Below are positions 1 to 6,812 of a stretch of 62,368 nucleotides of DNA, piece by piece. A program made the translations under genes and the position numbers. The stretch spans positions 1 through 62,368 of the forward strand of contig NZ_QAGM01000021.1 of the NCBI RefSeq assembly GCF_003049725.1, read 5' to 3'. The stretch comes from Oceanimonas marisflavi. Lineage in GTDB: Bacteria; Pseudomonadota; Gammaproteobacteria; Enterobacterales; Aeromonadaceae. Position 1 is the first letter of the stretch, and every line of letters starts with the position of its first letter. The notes below the pieces were generated by a model. It saw only the letters and a program-made list of their open reading frames with translations. It made no database searches and was not told the origin of the DNA.

Positions 1-2
1 GC

Positions 3-116
3 TGGCATAACACCGCCAGGAATGGCCGGGTAGGAACGAAAGCACTGTGGAGTGGCTGGTTCACCCTGATGAATTACGTCGAGTCCTATGAGTTGTTCCA
101 TGGACTCGACTTGTGA
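3..116 (+). CDS. C-terminal fragment of an unidentified protein, cut by the window start
   Basis: A reading frame enters at base 3 and stays open for 37 codons until TGA at 114-116. The C-terminus ends ESYELFHGLDL. I do not recognise a family. The fragment is short, so chance openness is possible; support is limited to the clean stop and the window edge. It could be the end of a transposase or hypothetical gene. Confidence 0.3.
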   Translation, partial: WHNTARNGRVGTKALWSGWFTLMNYVESYELFHGLDL

Positions 117-125
117 CTAAGAGAC

Positions 126-151
126 AGGCTGACGGCTTATAGCTTACAGCT
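126..151. repeat. Dispersed intergenic repeat, short copy
   Basis: The segment reads as a run of GGCTTATAGCTTACAGCTG-type sequence. On the opposite strand it gives CAGCTGTAAGCT followed by AAGCCGTC, which resembles the GGTAAGCTGTCAGC...AAGCCGTC segment at 10926-10949. Two similar intergenic copies in one window suggest a small dispersed repeat family. No coding potential is seen. Confidence 0.4.
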
Positions 152-198
152 GTTTTTATCTGCATAATTTTCCCTTCATTTGTTTACCGGACTTCGTC

Positions 199-660
199 AT
201 GACTCCCGCCATTCTGTTTCTGGAAAAGCAAAACGCCGCCTTTTCCCTGTATCAGTACGACTGCACCGCTCAGGACGACTTTGGCGCGCACGCCGCCGGC
301 CAGCTGGGTGTGCCGCTAGAGCGCGTGTTCAAGACCCTGCTCACCGAGGGCGAGCAGGGTGCCGTGGTGGCGCTGGTGCCGTCTTCGGGCAAGGTGAACC
401 TCAAGCGGCTGGCAAAGGCCGCCGGGGTGAAAAAACTGGAGATGATGCCGCCGCAAAAGGCGGAGCGGCTGACCGGCTTCAAGGTGGGCGGCATCAGCCC
501 CTTTGCCCAGAAAAAGCGGCTGATCACGGTGCTCGATGCTTCTGCCAAAGAGCATGACACCATACTGGTCTCCGGCGGAAAACGGGGCCTGTCGGTGGGG
601 CTGAGCGCCGGCGAGATTGAGCGCCTGCTGAAGGCGGTGCTGGCCCCCATCGCCGAATAA
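199..660 (+). CDS. ybaK: YbaK/EbsC-family Cys-tRNA(Pro) deacylase
   Basis: The 153-residue product matches the single-domain YbaK family in length and in its signature segments: a lysine-rich KVNLKRLAKAAG region, the GGISPFAQKK motif around residue 98, and a glycine-rich SGGKRGLSVGLS stretch near the C-terminus. Family members hydrolyse Cys-tRNA(Pro) formed when prolyl-tRNA synthetase mischarges cysteine, acting in the cytosol as a trans-editing factor. The ATG at 199 gives the expected N-terminus (MTPAILFLEK) but no strong ribosome site precedes it. The gene stands alone, followed by a hairpin terminator before the iron-regulated block. A looser assignment to general aminoacyl-tRNA deacylases is possible. 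Confidence 0.9.
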   Translation: MTPAILFLEKQNAAFSLYQYDCTAQDDFGAHAAGQLGVPLERVFKTLLTEGEQGAVVALVPSSGKVNLKRLAKAAGVKKLEMMPPQKAERLTGFKVGGISPFAQKKRLITVLDASAKEHDTILVSGGKRGLSVGLSAGEIERLLKAVLAPIAE

Positions 661-687
661 TCCCGCTCCGGACATATCGCTGTTTCA

Positions 688-710
688 CCCTGCACACAGC
701 AGGGTTTTAT
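688..710 (+). terminator. Rho-independent terminator after ybaK
   Basis: A six-base-pair GC-rich stem (CCCTGC and GCAGGG) with a five-base loop is followed directly by TTTTATT. It lies 28 bases past the ybaK stop and separates that gene from the downstream iron-responsive block. Confidence 0.75.
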
Positions 711-758
711 TCGTCCTTCCCTTGCACCCCTTTCCGCATTGGCGCTAGAATCCTTTTT

Positions 759-777
759 GCTAATAGAAACGATTATC
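759..777 (+). promoter_or_regulatory. Candidate Fur box upstream of the imelysin gene
   Basis: The 19 bases starting GCTAATAGAA and ending CGATTATC match the classical Fur consensus (GATAATGATAATCATTATC) at 13 of 19 positions, with the 3' half-site ATTATC intact. The site ends 20 bases before the start codon of the imelysin lipoprotein. This fits known iron regulation of imelysin/DUF1111/DUF1513 clusters in other gammaproteobacteria. Binding itself is inference. Confidence 0.6.
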
Positions 778-797
778 AAATGCATAAGGATATATAA

Positions 798-2057
798 ATG
801 CACTTCCGCAAACTTGCGCTGGCCGCCGCCATCGGTGGTCTGCTCAGCGCCTGCGCTCAGACCAGCAGCCCCTCCGTTACCCAGGATCAGGTCGTAGAGC
901 ACTACGCCGATATCGCCCAGGCCGTCTACAGCGACGCCCTCACCAGTGCACAGCAGCTGGATAAAGCCATTGCCGCCCTGCTGGCCAGCCCGAGTGAGCA
1001 GACTCTGGCCGATGCCCGAACCGCCTGGCTGGCCGCCCGGGTCCCCTATCAGCAGTCGGAAGTGTTTCGTTTCGGCAACCCTGTGGTCGACGACTGGGAA
1101 GGCCAGCTCAACGCCTGGCCCCTGGATGAAGGCCTGATCGACTATGTGGCCAAGGGTTACCAGCATGAGCTGGGCAACGCCGGCGCCACCGCCAATATCA
1201 TCGCCAACACCCACCTGCAGATCGGTGGCGAAAAGCTGGACGTGACAAACATTACCCCCGAGCTGCTGGCCGGGCTGAACGAGCTGGCCGGCTCCGAGGC
1301 CAACGTGGCCTCCGGTTACCACGCCATTGAATTTCTGCTGTGGGGGCAGGATCTGAACGGCACTCAGTCCGGTGCCGGCGAACGTCCCTGGACCGACTAC
1401 GCCCTGGGCGCGGACTGCACCAACGGCCACTGTGATCGTCGCCGCGACTACCTTCAGGCCGCAAGCCGGCTGCTGGTGCAGGATCTGCAATACATGGCGG
1501 GTCAGTGGCAGCCGGGCCAGGACAACTACCGCGCCGAACTCACCGCCCTGCCGGCGGAAGAAGGCCTGCGCCGCATGCTGTTTGGCATGGGCTCCCTGTC
1601 TCTGGGCGAGCTGGCCGGCGAGCGCATGAAGGTGGCGCTGGTGGCCAACTCGGTGGAAGACGAGCACGACTGCTTCTCCGACAACACCCACCACTCTCAC
1701 TACTACAACGAGAAAGGCATCAGCAACCTGATGTTTGGTGAATACCAGCGCATCGATGGCAGCACCCTGCAGGGCCCGTCCCTGCTGCAGCTGGTGGCTC
1801 AGCGCAATGGCAAGGCCGCCGAACAAATCGGCGAACAGTTCCGCGAAAGCGAGCAGGCGGTATACCGGCTGGTGCAGTCCGCCGAGGTCAATAATGTGCA
1901 CTTCGATCAGCTGATCGCCGCCGACAACCCGCAAGGCAACCAGCTGGTAACAGACGCCATCGGCGCCCTGGTGGAGCAGACCCGCGCCATTGAGCTGGCC
2001 GCCAACACCCTTGGCATCAATAACCTGAACCCGGACACCGCCGATCACGAGTTCTGA
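798..2057 (+). CDS. Imelysin-family (peptidase M75-like) iron-regulated lipoprotein
   Basis: The 419-residue protein begins with a lipoprotein signal (MHFRKLALAAAIGGLLSAC, with the lipobox LSAC and mature Cys at residue 19). The hallmark GYHAIEFLLWGQD motif near residue 173 contains the HxxE pair typical of imelysin/IrpA proteins. The family is periplasmic, often cell-surface anchored, and linked to iron handling; the peptidase activity named in some annotations is doubtful for most members. A Fur-like box sits just upstream. It leads a set of four functionally linked genes, although 325 bases of hairpin-rich DNA separate it from the next one. A cluster of His residues (HHSHYYN, about residue 299) could bind metal; that is inference. 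Confidence 0.88.
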   Translation: MHFRKLALAAAIGGLLSACAQTSSPSVTQDQVVEHYADIAQAVYSDALTSAQQLDKAIAALLASPSEQTLADARTAWLAARVPYQQSEVFRFGNPVVDDWEGQLNAWPLDEGLIDYVAKGYQHELGNAGATANIIANTHLQIGGEKLDVTNITPELLAGLNELAGSEANVASGYHAIEFLLWGQDLNGTQSGAGERPWTDYALGADCTNGHCDRRRDYLQAASRLLVQDLQYMAGQWQPGQDNYRAELTALPAEEGLRRMLFGMGSLSLGELAGERMKVALVANSVEDEHDCFSDNTHHSHYYNEKGISNLMFGEYQRIDGSTLQGPSLLQLVAQRNGKAAEQIGEQFRESEQAVYRLVQSAEVNNVHFDQLIAADNPQGNQLVTDAIGALVEQTRAIELAANTLGINNLNPDTADHEF

Positions 2058-2382
2058 GCGCAGTAAAAACAATAACAACAGGGCCGACTCAAATCATTCA
2101 TCGGGAAGGGGCAGGTCGTTGCCTTAGCCAACCGTCGAGGCAGGGGGCGCGAAGCACCAGGCACCACCGCCAGCATCGCGAAGCGATGTTACGGTGGTTT
2201 CCACGACCTCGCCATCGTCGAGCATAGATGGGCGAGCTTGCTCGCGAGTACCGAGCTTTTTGCCTGACCGGGCTTCCAGTGAAAGCCCGCAGCAGGCAAA
2301 AAGTGAAGGTGTCACCATGTGCTGCGTGTTGGCGTGGCAATGACCCGCCCCAACCGTACGGCCCTTTTACTCTGGAGTCTCC
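2058..2382. repeat. Hairpin-rich insert between imelysin and DUF1111 genes
   Basis: No convincing gene lies here. Two nested inverted repeats are visible. At 2163-2198, ACCACCG/CGGTGGT encloses CATCGC/GCGATG. At 2256-2303, CTTTTTGCCTG pairs perfectly with CAGGCAAAAAG and encloses GGGCTT/AAGCCC. The second could act as an attenuator or intrinsic terminator in either direction, because its outer arms carry T/A runs. The remaining three genes of the block are separated by 4-base or shorter overlaps, so this 325-base gap looks like a repeat unit lodged in the operon or a regulated intercistronic leader. The DUF1111 ribosome site (TGGAGT) is at its right edge. Confidence 0.6.
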
Positions 2383-3768
2383 ATGTCGTTTCGACTCACC
2401 GGCCTGCTGCTTGGCGCTGCCTTTGCCCTCGGCGCCCAGGCCAATCCCGCCAAACCCGGTGGCGACACCACCACCACCAAAACCGGTGCCAACGCCTATT
2501 CCATGCCCGCCGCCAATCTGAGCTTTGACAAGCGCCTCGATTTCTCGGTGGGCAACAGCTTTTTCCGCAATCCCTGGGTTGCCGCGCCGGCCACCACCGA
2601 CGCCCGCGACGGCCTGGGCCCGCTGTTCAACACCAATGCCTGCCAGAGCTGCCACATCAAGGACGGCCGCGGCCATCCGCCCGCCTTTGACGGCGACAAT
2701 GCGGTCAGCATGCTGGTGCGGCTGTCGGTGCCCGCCGATGAAAGCCAGCAGCACCGGGACTATCTGCGCACCCTTGGGGTGGTGCCTCATCCGGTATACG
2801 GCGGCCAGCTGCAGGATATGGCCATTCCCGGCGCCGTGCCCGAAGGCAAGGTGGTGATTCACTACAGCCCCCAAACCGTACGCTTTCACGACGGCAGCAC
2901 AGTGGAGCTGCGCCGGCCCCATGTCAGCATTGATCAGCCCGGCTACGGCGAGCCCGGTTCGCAGCTGCTGACCTCGTCCCGCATCGCCCCACCCATGATC
3001 GGCCTGGGCCTGCTGGAAGCCATTCCCGAGTCGGCGCTGCTGGCCGGGGAAGACCCGCATGATGAAAATAATGACGGCATTCGCGGCCATGCCAACCGGG
3101 TATGGGACGCCGCCCGCGAACAGGCGGTGATCGGCCGCTTTGGCTGGAAAGCCGGCCAGCCCAGCCTGCGCCAGCAAAATGCCGGCGCCTTTGCCGGCGA
3201 CATGGGGCTCACCTCCTCCCTGATGCTCACGAACGACTGCACCGCCGCTCAAGCCTGTGAGCAATACCCGGACGGCGGCCAGTCCGAGGTCAGCGACGAG
3301 GTGCTCGATGCAGTCACCTTCTACAGCCAGCACCTGGCGGTGCCCGCCCGTCGCCACCTGGATAATCCAGATGTGCAGGCCGGTGAGCAGCTGTTTCTGG
3401 CCCTGGGTTGCGCCGGCTGCCATACCCCGTCTTACACCACAGGCACACACGCCAGTCCGGCGCTCAGCCACCAGAAAATCTATCCCTATACCGATCTGCT
3501 GCTGCACGACATGGGCGACGATCTGGCCGACAACCGTCCCGAGTTTGAAGCCGGCGGCCGCGAGTGGCGCACCCCGCCCCTGTGGGGCCTGGGCTACGCC
3601 GGGGAAGTGGCGGGCCAGCCCGCCCGCTATCTGCATGACGGCCGCGCCCGCACACCGCTGGAAGCCGTGCTCTGGCACGGGGGCGAGGCCGAAGCCGCCC
3701 GCAACCGGGTGCTGGCCGCCAGCGCTCGAGAACGTGAACAACTGATCGCTTTTCTGGAGTCGCTTTGA
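2383..3768 (+). CDS. Di-haem DUF1111 oxidoreductase (putative thiol oxidoreductase, COG3488 type)
   Basis: The 461-residue protein has a cleavable Sec signal (MSFRLTGLLLGAAFALGAQA) and two CxxCH haem-binding motifs: CQSCH at about residue 87 and CAGCH at about residue 346. This is the arrangement of the bacterial di-haem oxidoreductase family related to MauG and cytochrome c peroxidase. It should be periplasmic; the physiological electron donor and substrate are not established for the family. A TGGAGT ribosome site precedes the ATG. Its stop overlaps the start of the second imelysin gene by one base, so the two are translationally linked. Pairing with imelysin and DUF1513 proteins is a recurrent iron-regulated arrangement, which suggests a shared role in iron or haem acquisition or oxidation. 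Confidence 0.88.
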   Translation: MSFRLTGLLLGAAFALGAQANPAKPGGDTTTTKTGANAYSMPAANLSFDKRLDFSVGNSFFRNPWVAAPATTDARDGLGPLFNTNACQSCHIKDGRGHPPAFDGDNAVSMLVRLSVPADESQQHRDYLRTLGVVPHPVYGGQLQDMAIPGAVPEGKVVIHYSPQTVRFHDGSTVELRRPHVSIDQPGYGEPGSQLLTSSRIAPPMIGLGLLEAIPESALLAGEDPHDENNDGIRGHANRVWDAAREQAVIGRFGWKAGQPSLRQQNAGAFAGDMGLTSSLMLTNDCTAAQACEQYPDGGQSEVSDEVLDAVTFYSQHLAVPARRHLDNPDVQAGEQLFLALGCAGCHTPSYTTGTHASPALSHQKIYPYTDLLLHDMGDDLADNRPEFEAGGREWRTPPLWGLGYAGEVAGQPARYLHDGRARTPLEAVLWHGGEAEAARNRVLAASAREREQLIAFLESL

Positions 3769-4766
3769 TGAACTTTCGTCCGTTTTCACTCGCCGCGCTG
3801 GGCCTGCTTGCCGCCTGTCAGAGCCAGCCACCACTGGACCCGTCCCTTGACCGGCTGACCCAGGCACACCTGGGCCTGATGCGCCAGCAGGCGGATGAGC
3901 TGGCCCAGGCGCTGACCCGGCTGGATAACATCGGCCGCGCCTATTGCGCCGGCGAGCAGCCTCTGACCAGCGTGCAGCAGCAGTGGCGCAGCGCCTTTAC
4001 CGCCTGGACCGCCCATCAGGGACAGAGCGGTGGCCCCCTCGACGCCGCCGGCCTGAGCTACGCCTTTCAGCTGTGGCCCGACAAAAAGGACACCACTGCG
4101 CGCCAGCTGACCCGTCAGCTTGAGCAGCCCGGCCCGCTCAAGGGGGCCAGCATCACTCTGGGGGCAGTGGAATACCTGTTGTATGAGGATCTTTCTCAAG
4201 CGCAGCGCTGCACCCTGCTGCCCAGAATCAACGAGCGGCTGGTGCAAAACAGCGAAAAGCTGCAACTGGTCTGGTACAACCCGTCCGACTATGAACAACA
4301 GCTGGAGCAAATGGCGGTGCAGGGCGGCGAGCGTGTGCTGCTGGTGCAGATCCTCGGCCAGCTGGCCCACCGTTACGATCGCATCGAAAAGAAGCTGGAT
4401 TTGCCGCTGAACACGGTCGAACACCCCCGTCCTCTGTTTGCCGAAGCCTGGCGCAGTGAACAGTCGCTGCACTTTGTGCGCACCAGCCTGCAAAACCTGG
4501 AGCGGGAATATCAACAAGGCGGCATTCGCGCCTGGCTGCAGCAACAAGGCAAAACCGGTCTGATCACCGAACTGGATAAGGCCTTTGCCGACACCCTTGA
4601 GCACCTGCCCGAAGGCGACAGCCTGGCTCACTGGCTGCAGGGGGATAACTACGCCGCCCTGCTGCGCTTTAAACTCTCCTTTGACCGCCTGGGCAGCAAG
4701 CTGAAGCTGCGCCTGCCCGACGCCCTGGGCATCAGTCTGGGCTTTAACGCCACGGACGGTGACTGA
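3768..4766 (+). CDS. Second imelysin-family lipoprotein
   Basis: A 332-residue protein starts at the ATG at 3768, overlapping the upstream TGA. The N-terminus (MNFRPFSLAALGLLAAC) is a lipoprotein signal with lipobox LAAC. The central segment GASITLGAVEYLLYED corresponds to the GxHAIEFLLW region of imelysins, but here the conserved His is replaced (GAVEYLLYED), so the HxxE pair is not kept. It is shorter than the first imelysin of this block. It probably partners the di-haem protein in the periplasm. Its stop overlaps the following DUF1513 start by one base. The substituted signature suggests a specialised or structural role rather than an equivalent copy. Confidence 0.82.
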   Translation: MNFRPFSLAALGLLAACQSQPPLDPSLDRLTQAHLGLMRQQADELAQALTRLDNIGRAYCAGEQPLTSVQQQWRSAFTAWTAHQGQSGGPLDAAGLSYAFQLWPDKKDTTARQLTRQLEQPGPLKGASITLGAVEYLLYEDLSQAQRCTLLPRINERLVQNSEKLQLVWYNPSDYEQQLEQMAVQGGERVLLVQILGQLAHRYDRIEKKLDLPLNTVEHPRPLFAEAWRSEQSLHFVRTSLQNLEREYQQGGIRAWLQQQGKTGLITELDKAFADTLEHLPEGDSLAHWLQGDNYAALLRFKLSFDRLGSKLKLRLPDALGISLGFNATDGD

Positions 4767-5842
4767 TGCAGCGCCGGCAATTTCTGAAAGGGCTGTCCGC
4801 CGCCGGCGTATTGTGCAGCCTGGGGCTGGCGGGCTGTGCCCTGCCGGCACGCAGACGCGGCTATCTGGTGGGTGGCGGTCGCCGCGATGGCGGCCGCTAT
4901 GTGGTGCAGGCACTGAATCTGGATGGCAGTCTGCGCTATGAGCTGCCACTGCCGGCCCGGGGTCACGGCATGGCGGCCCACCCCACCCGGCCGCTGGCGG
5001 TGTGTCATGCCCGCCGCCCCGGAAGCTATCTGGCGCTGTTCAACCATGAGCAGGGCCGGCTACTGCAGGTGCGCGAGGTCGACCCTGAACGCCACTATTA
5101 CGGCCACGGCGTATTCAGCGCCGATGGCCGCCGGCTCTATACCACCGAGGGGGTGCGTGCCACCAGTGAAGGCATTATCGGTGTATATGCGCTTGAAGGG
5201 GAACGGCTCACCAAGGTAAACGAGTTCACCGGCTTTGGCCTGGGACCTCATGAAATCCGCCGCCTGCCCGACGGCAACCTGGTGGTGGGCGTGGGCGGGG
5301 TGCACACGCAGGGGCGCGAGCCGCTGAACCTTAACACCATGCAACCCAGCCTCACTTACCTCGATGCCCGGAACGGCAGGATACTGGAGCAGCGGGGCCT
5401 GGCCGACCGGCACCTGTCCATTCGTCATCTGGCGGTGACCGCCGACGGCGAAGTGTTTACCGGCCAGCAGTATCGCGGCAACCCGGACGACTATCCGCCA
5501 CTGATTGTGCGCCACCGCCGGGGCCGGAAGCTTATCCCCCTTGGCGGCGAGCCTCTGGACTGGGCCCGCTTTAACCATTACATCGCCAGCATCGCAGTCA
5601 CCGACGATTATATTGCCGCCACCTCGCCCCCGGGCAACTGCTACGGCCTGTGGCATCGCCACAGCGGCGAGCTGATCCGCATTGCGCCCCTGCCCGATGC
5701 TTCCGGCGCCTCGGCAGATCAGGACCAAATCTGGCTGGGCAGTGGTCAGGGTGGCATCAGCCAACTCAATGCCAATGGCGAGGAAACCCGTTTCTATTCC
5801 CCCTGGCAATGGGACAACCACTGGTCGCTGATCGGCGCCTGA
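4766..5842 (+). CDS. DUF1513 domain protein with Tat-like signal
   Basis: The 358-residue protein opens with MQRRQFLKGLSAAGVLCSLG, a twin-arginine-like RRQFLK motif followed by a hydrophobic stretch and a possible lipobox (LAGC at about residue 25-28). The body shows repeated propeller-like segments (GRRLYTTEG, GPHEIRRLPDGN, LSIRHLAVTADGEVF), as expected for the DUF1513/COG3490 family. Function is unknown beyond its constant association with imelysins and DUF1111 proteins. The ATG overlaps the stop of the imelysin gene. It ends the iron-responsive block; a palindromic repeat follows rather than a clear terminator. Confidence 0.85.
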   Translation: MQRRQFLKGLSAAGVLCSLGLAGCALPARRRGYLVGGGRRDGGRYVVQALNLDGSLRYELPLPARGHGMAAHPTRPLAVCHARRPGSYLALFNHEQGRLLQVREVDPERHYYGHGVFSADGRRLYTTEGVRATSEGIIGVYALEGERLTKVNEFTGFGLGPHEIRRLPDGNLVVGVGGVHTQGREPLNLNTMQPSLTYLDARNGRILEQRGLADRHLSIRHLAVTADGEVFTGQQYRGNPDDYPPLIVRHRRGRKLIPLGGEPLDWARFNHYIASIAVTDDYIAATSPPGNCYGLWHRHSGELIRIAPLPDASGASADQDQIWLGSGQGGISQLNANGEETRFYSPWQWDNHWSLIGA

Positions 5843-5859
5843 AGACTCCGGCCTCAATC

Positions 5860-5927
5860 GTAGGCGCTTTAGCCTGATGGTAGCAGGCGACTGTAGAATG
5901 TTGGGACTCGTGCCTCGTCCCAACCTA
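5860..5927. repeat. Palindromic intergenic repeat (REP/MITE-like fragment)
   Basis: GTAGGCGCTTTAGCC at the left edge is a partial match to the TAGGCGCCGCTTTAGC end of the element at 60475. It is followed by an imperfect palindrome in which TGTTGGGAC pairs with GTCCCAAC and outer GTAG/CTAC arms extend the stem. Similar palindromes occur at 23491 and 57958, so this is one copy of a dispersed repeat. Confidence 0.6.
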
Positions 5928-6033
5928 CAATTTCGCATGGCGTTCACTCTCAATGACCCGCTCACCGCTGACAGCTGTGTGTTCCGCTGGTCTATGCTTG
6001 GAGCAGGTCAAAAAACGAGCAACGGAGTGCATC

Positions 6034-6285
6034 ATGGGATATCTCAGCTGGATTATTTTCGGGCTTATCGCCGGCTTTCTGGCGCGCTGGATCATGCCCG
6101 GGCGGGATGGTGGCGGCCTGATCATGACCACCCTGCTGGGCATTGCCGGCGCCTTTGTGGGCGGCTGGGTGGGAGTACGGCTGGGCTTTGGCACCGTCAC
6201 CGGCTTTAATCTGGGCAGCATGATCACCGCGGTGATCGGCGCCCTGTTTCTGCTGTTTGTGTACCGCGTTATCAGCCGGTCGTAA
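6034..6285 (+). CDS. GlsB/YeaQ/YmgE-family small membrane protein
   Basis: The 83-residue protein is almost entirely hydrophobic: MGYLSWIIFGLIAGFLARWI, then a glycine-rich middle helix (LLGIAGAFVGGWVG) and a third helix (ITAVIGALFLLFVYRVI). Length, the GLIAGFLAR motif and the PGRDGGG turn fit the transglycosylase-associated/YeaQ family, inner-membrane proteins linked to general stress. The ATG at 6034 is preceded by AACGGAG, a good ribosome site; upstream in-frame starts would add a non-hydrophobic tail and are unlikely. It is monocistronic as far as can be seen. Confidence 0.88.
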   Translation: MGYLSWIIFGLIAGFLARWIMPGRDGGGLIMTTLLGIAGAFVGGWVGVRLGFGTVTGFNLGSMITAVIGALFLLFVYRVISRS

Positions 6286-6362
6286 TCGTTCACCATAAAA
6301 TTCGCCGAAGCCCTTCGAGCTTTGGCACAATACCCACCTGTTCATTCAGCCAGGGAATACTC

Positions 6363-6764
6363 ATGAAGGCACCCAAGGTCGGCGTTATCGCCGTGGTCTG
6401 GCACCGGCAGCGAGTGCTGCTGGTGAAACGCAAGCACGCCCCCCACGCCGGACACTGGGGCTTTCCCGGTGGCAAACTGGAATGGGGCGAAACCATGAGC
6501 GCGGGGGCGGCCCGGGAACTGCAGGAAGAAACCGGCGTCACCGCTCACATGGACGCCCCCTTTGCCTGCTACGACGTACTGGCCGAAGAAGCCGGCGAAC
6601 TGGCCCACCACTATGTGATGGTGGCGGTGCGCGGCCACTACCACAGCGGTACTCCGGTGGCCGACGACGACGCCGAAGCGGTGGCCTGGTTCAGCCCCGA
6701 GGATCTGCCCTCCCCCCTGTGTCCGAATCTGAAAGACATTATCGAACGCTCGCAGCGGGGCTGA
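6363..6764 (+). CDS. Nudix hydrolase
   Basis: A 133-residue single-domain Nudix protein. The Nudix box GGKLEWGETMSAGAARELQ followed by EETGV (about residues 37-60) keeps the glycine, arginine and the EExG metal-binding glutamates. Such proteins hydrolyse nucleoside diphosphate derivatives; the sequence alone does not decide between ADP-ribose, NADH or oxidised nucleotides. It begins with MKAPKVGVIAVVWHRQRVLL, a normal Nudix beta strand start. It converges with metL, sharing a terminator hairpin. Confidence 0.88.
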   Translation: MKAPKVGVIAVVWHRQRVLLVKRKHAPHAGHWGFPGGKLEWGETMSAGAARELQEETGVTAHMDAPFACYDVLAEEAGELAHHYVMVAVRGHYHSGTPVADDDAEAVAWFSPEDLPSPLCPNLKDIIERSQRG

Positions 6765-6783
6765 TCACCGCCCTCCATGTATC

Positions 6784-6810
6784 AAAAAGGCTCCCGCAGG
6801 AGCCTTGTTT
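6784..6810 (-). terminator. Shared hairpin terminator between Nudix gene and metL
   Basis: AAGGCTCC and GGAGCCTT pair across a four-base loop. Reading the minus strand, the stem is followed by TTTTTG, so it is a good metL terminator; on the plus strand the tail is the weaker GTTTCG, so it may also stop the Nudix transcript. Confidence 0.75.
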
Positions 6811-6812
6811 CG

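Noticed and set aside
2098-3867. Long open frame of 589 codons antisense to the DUF1111 gene
   Set aside because: GC-rich coding DNA often leaves an open antisense frame. The sense strand carries signal peptide, two CxxCH motifs and a ribosome site; the antisense product shows no family features.
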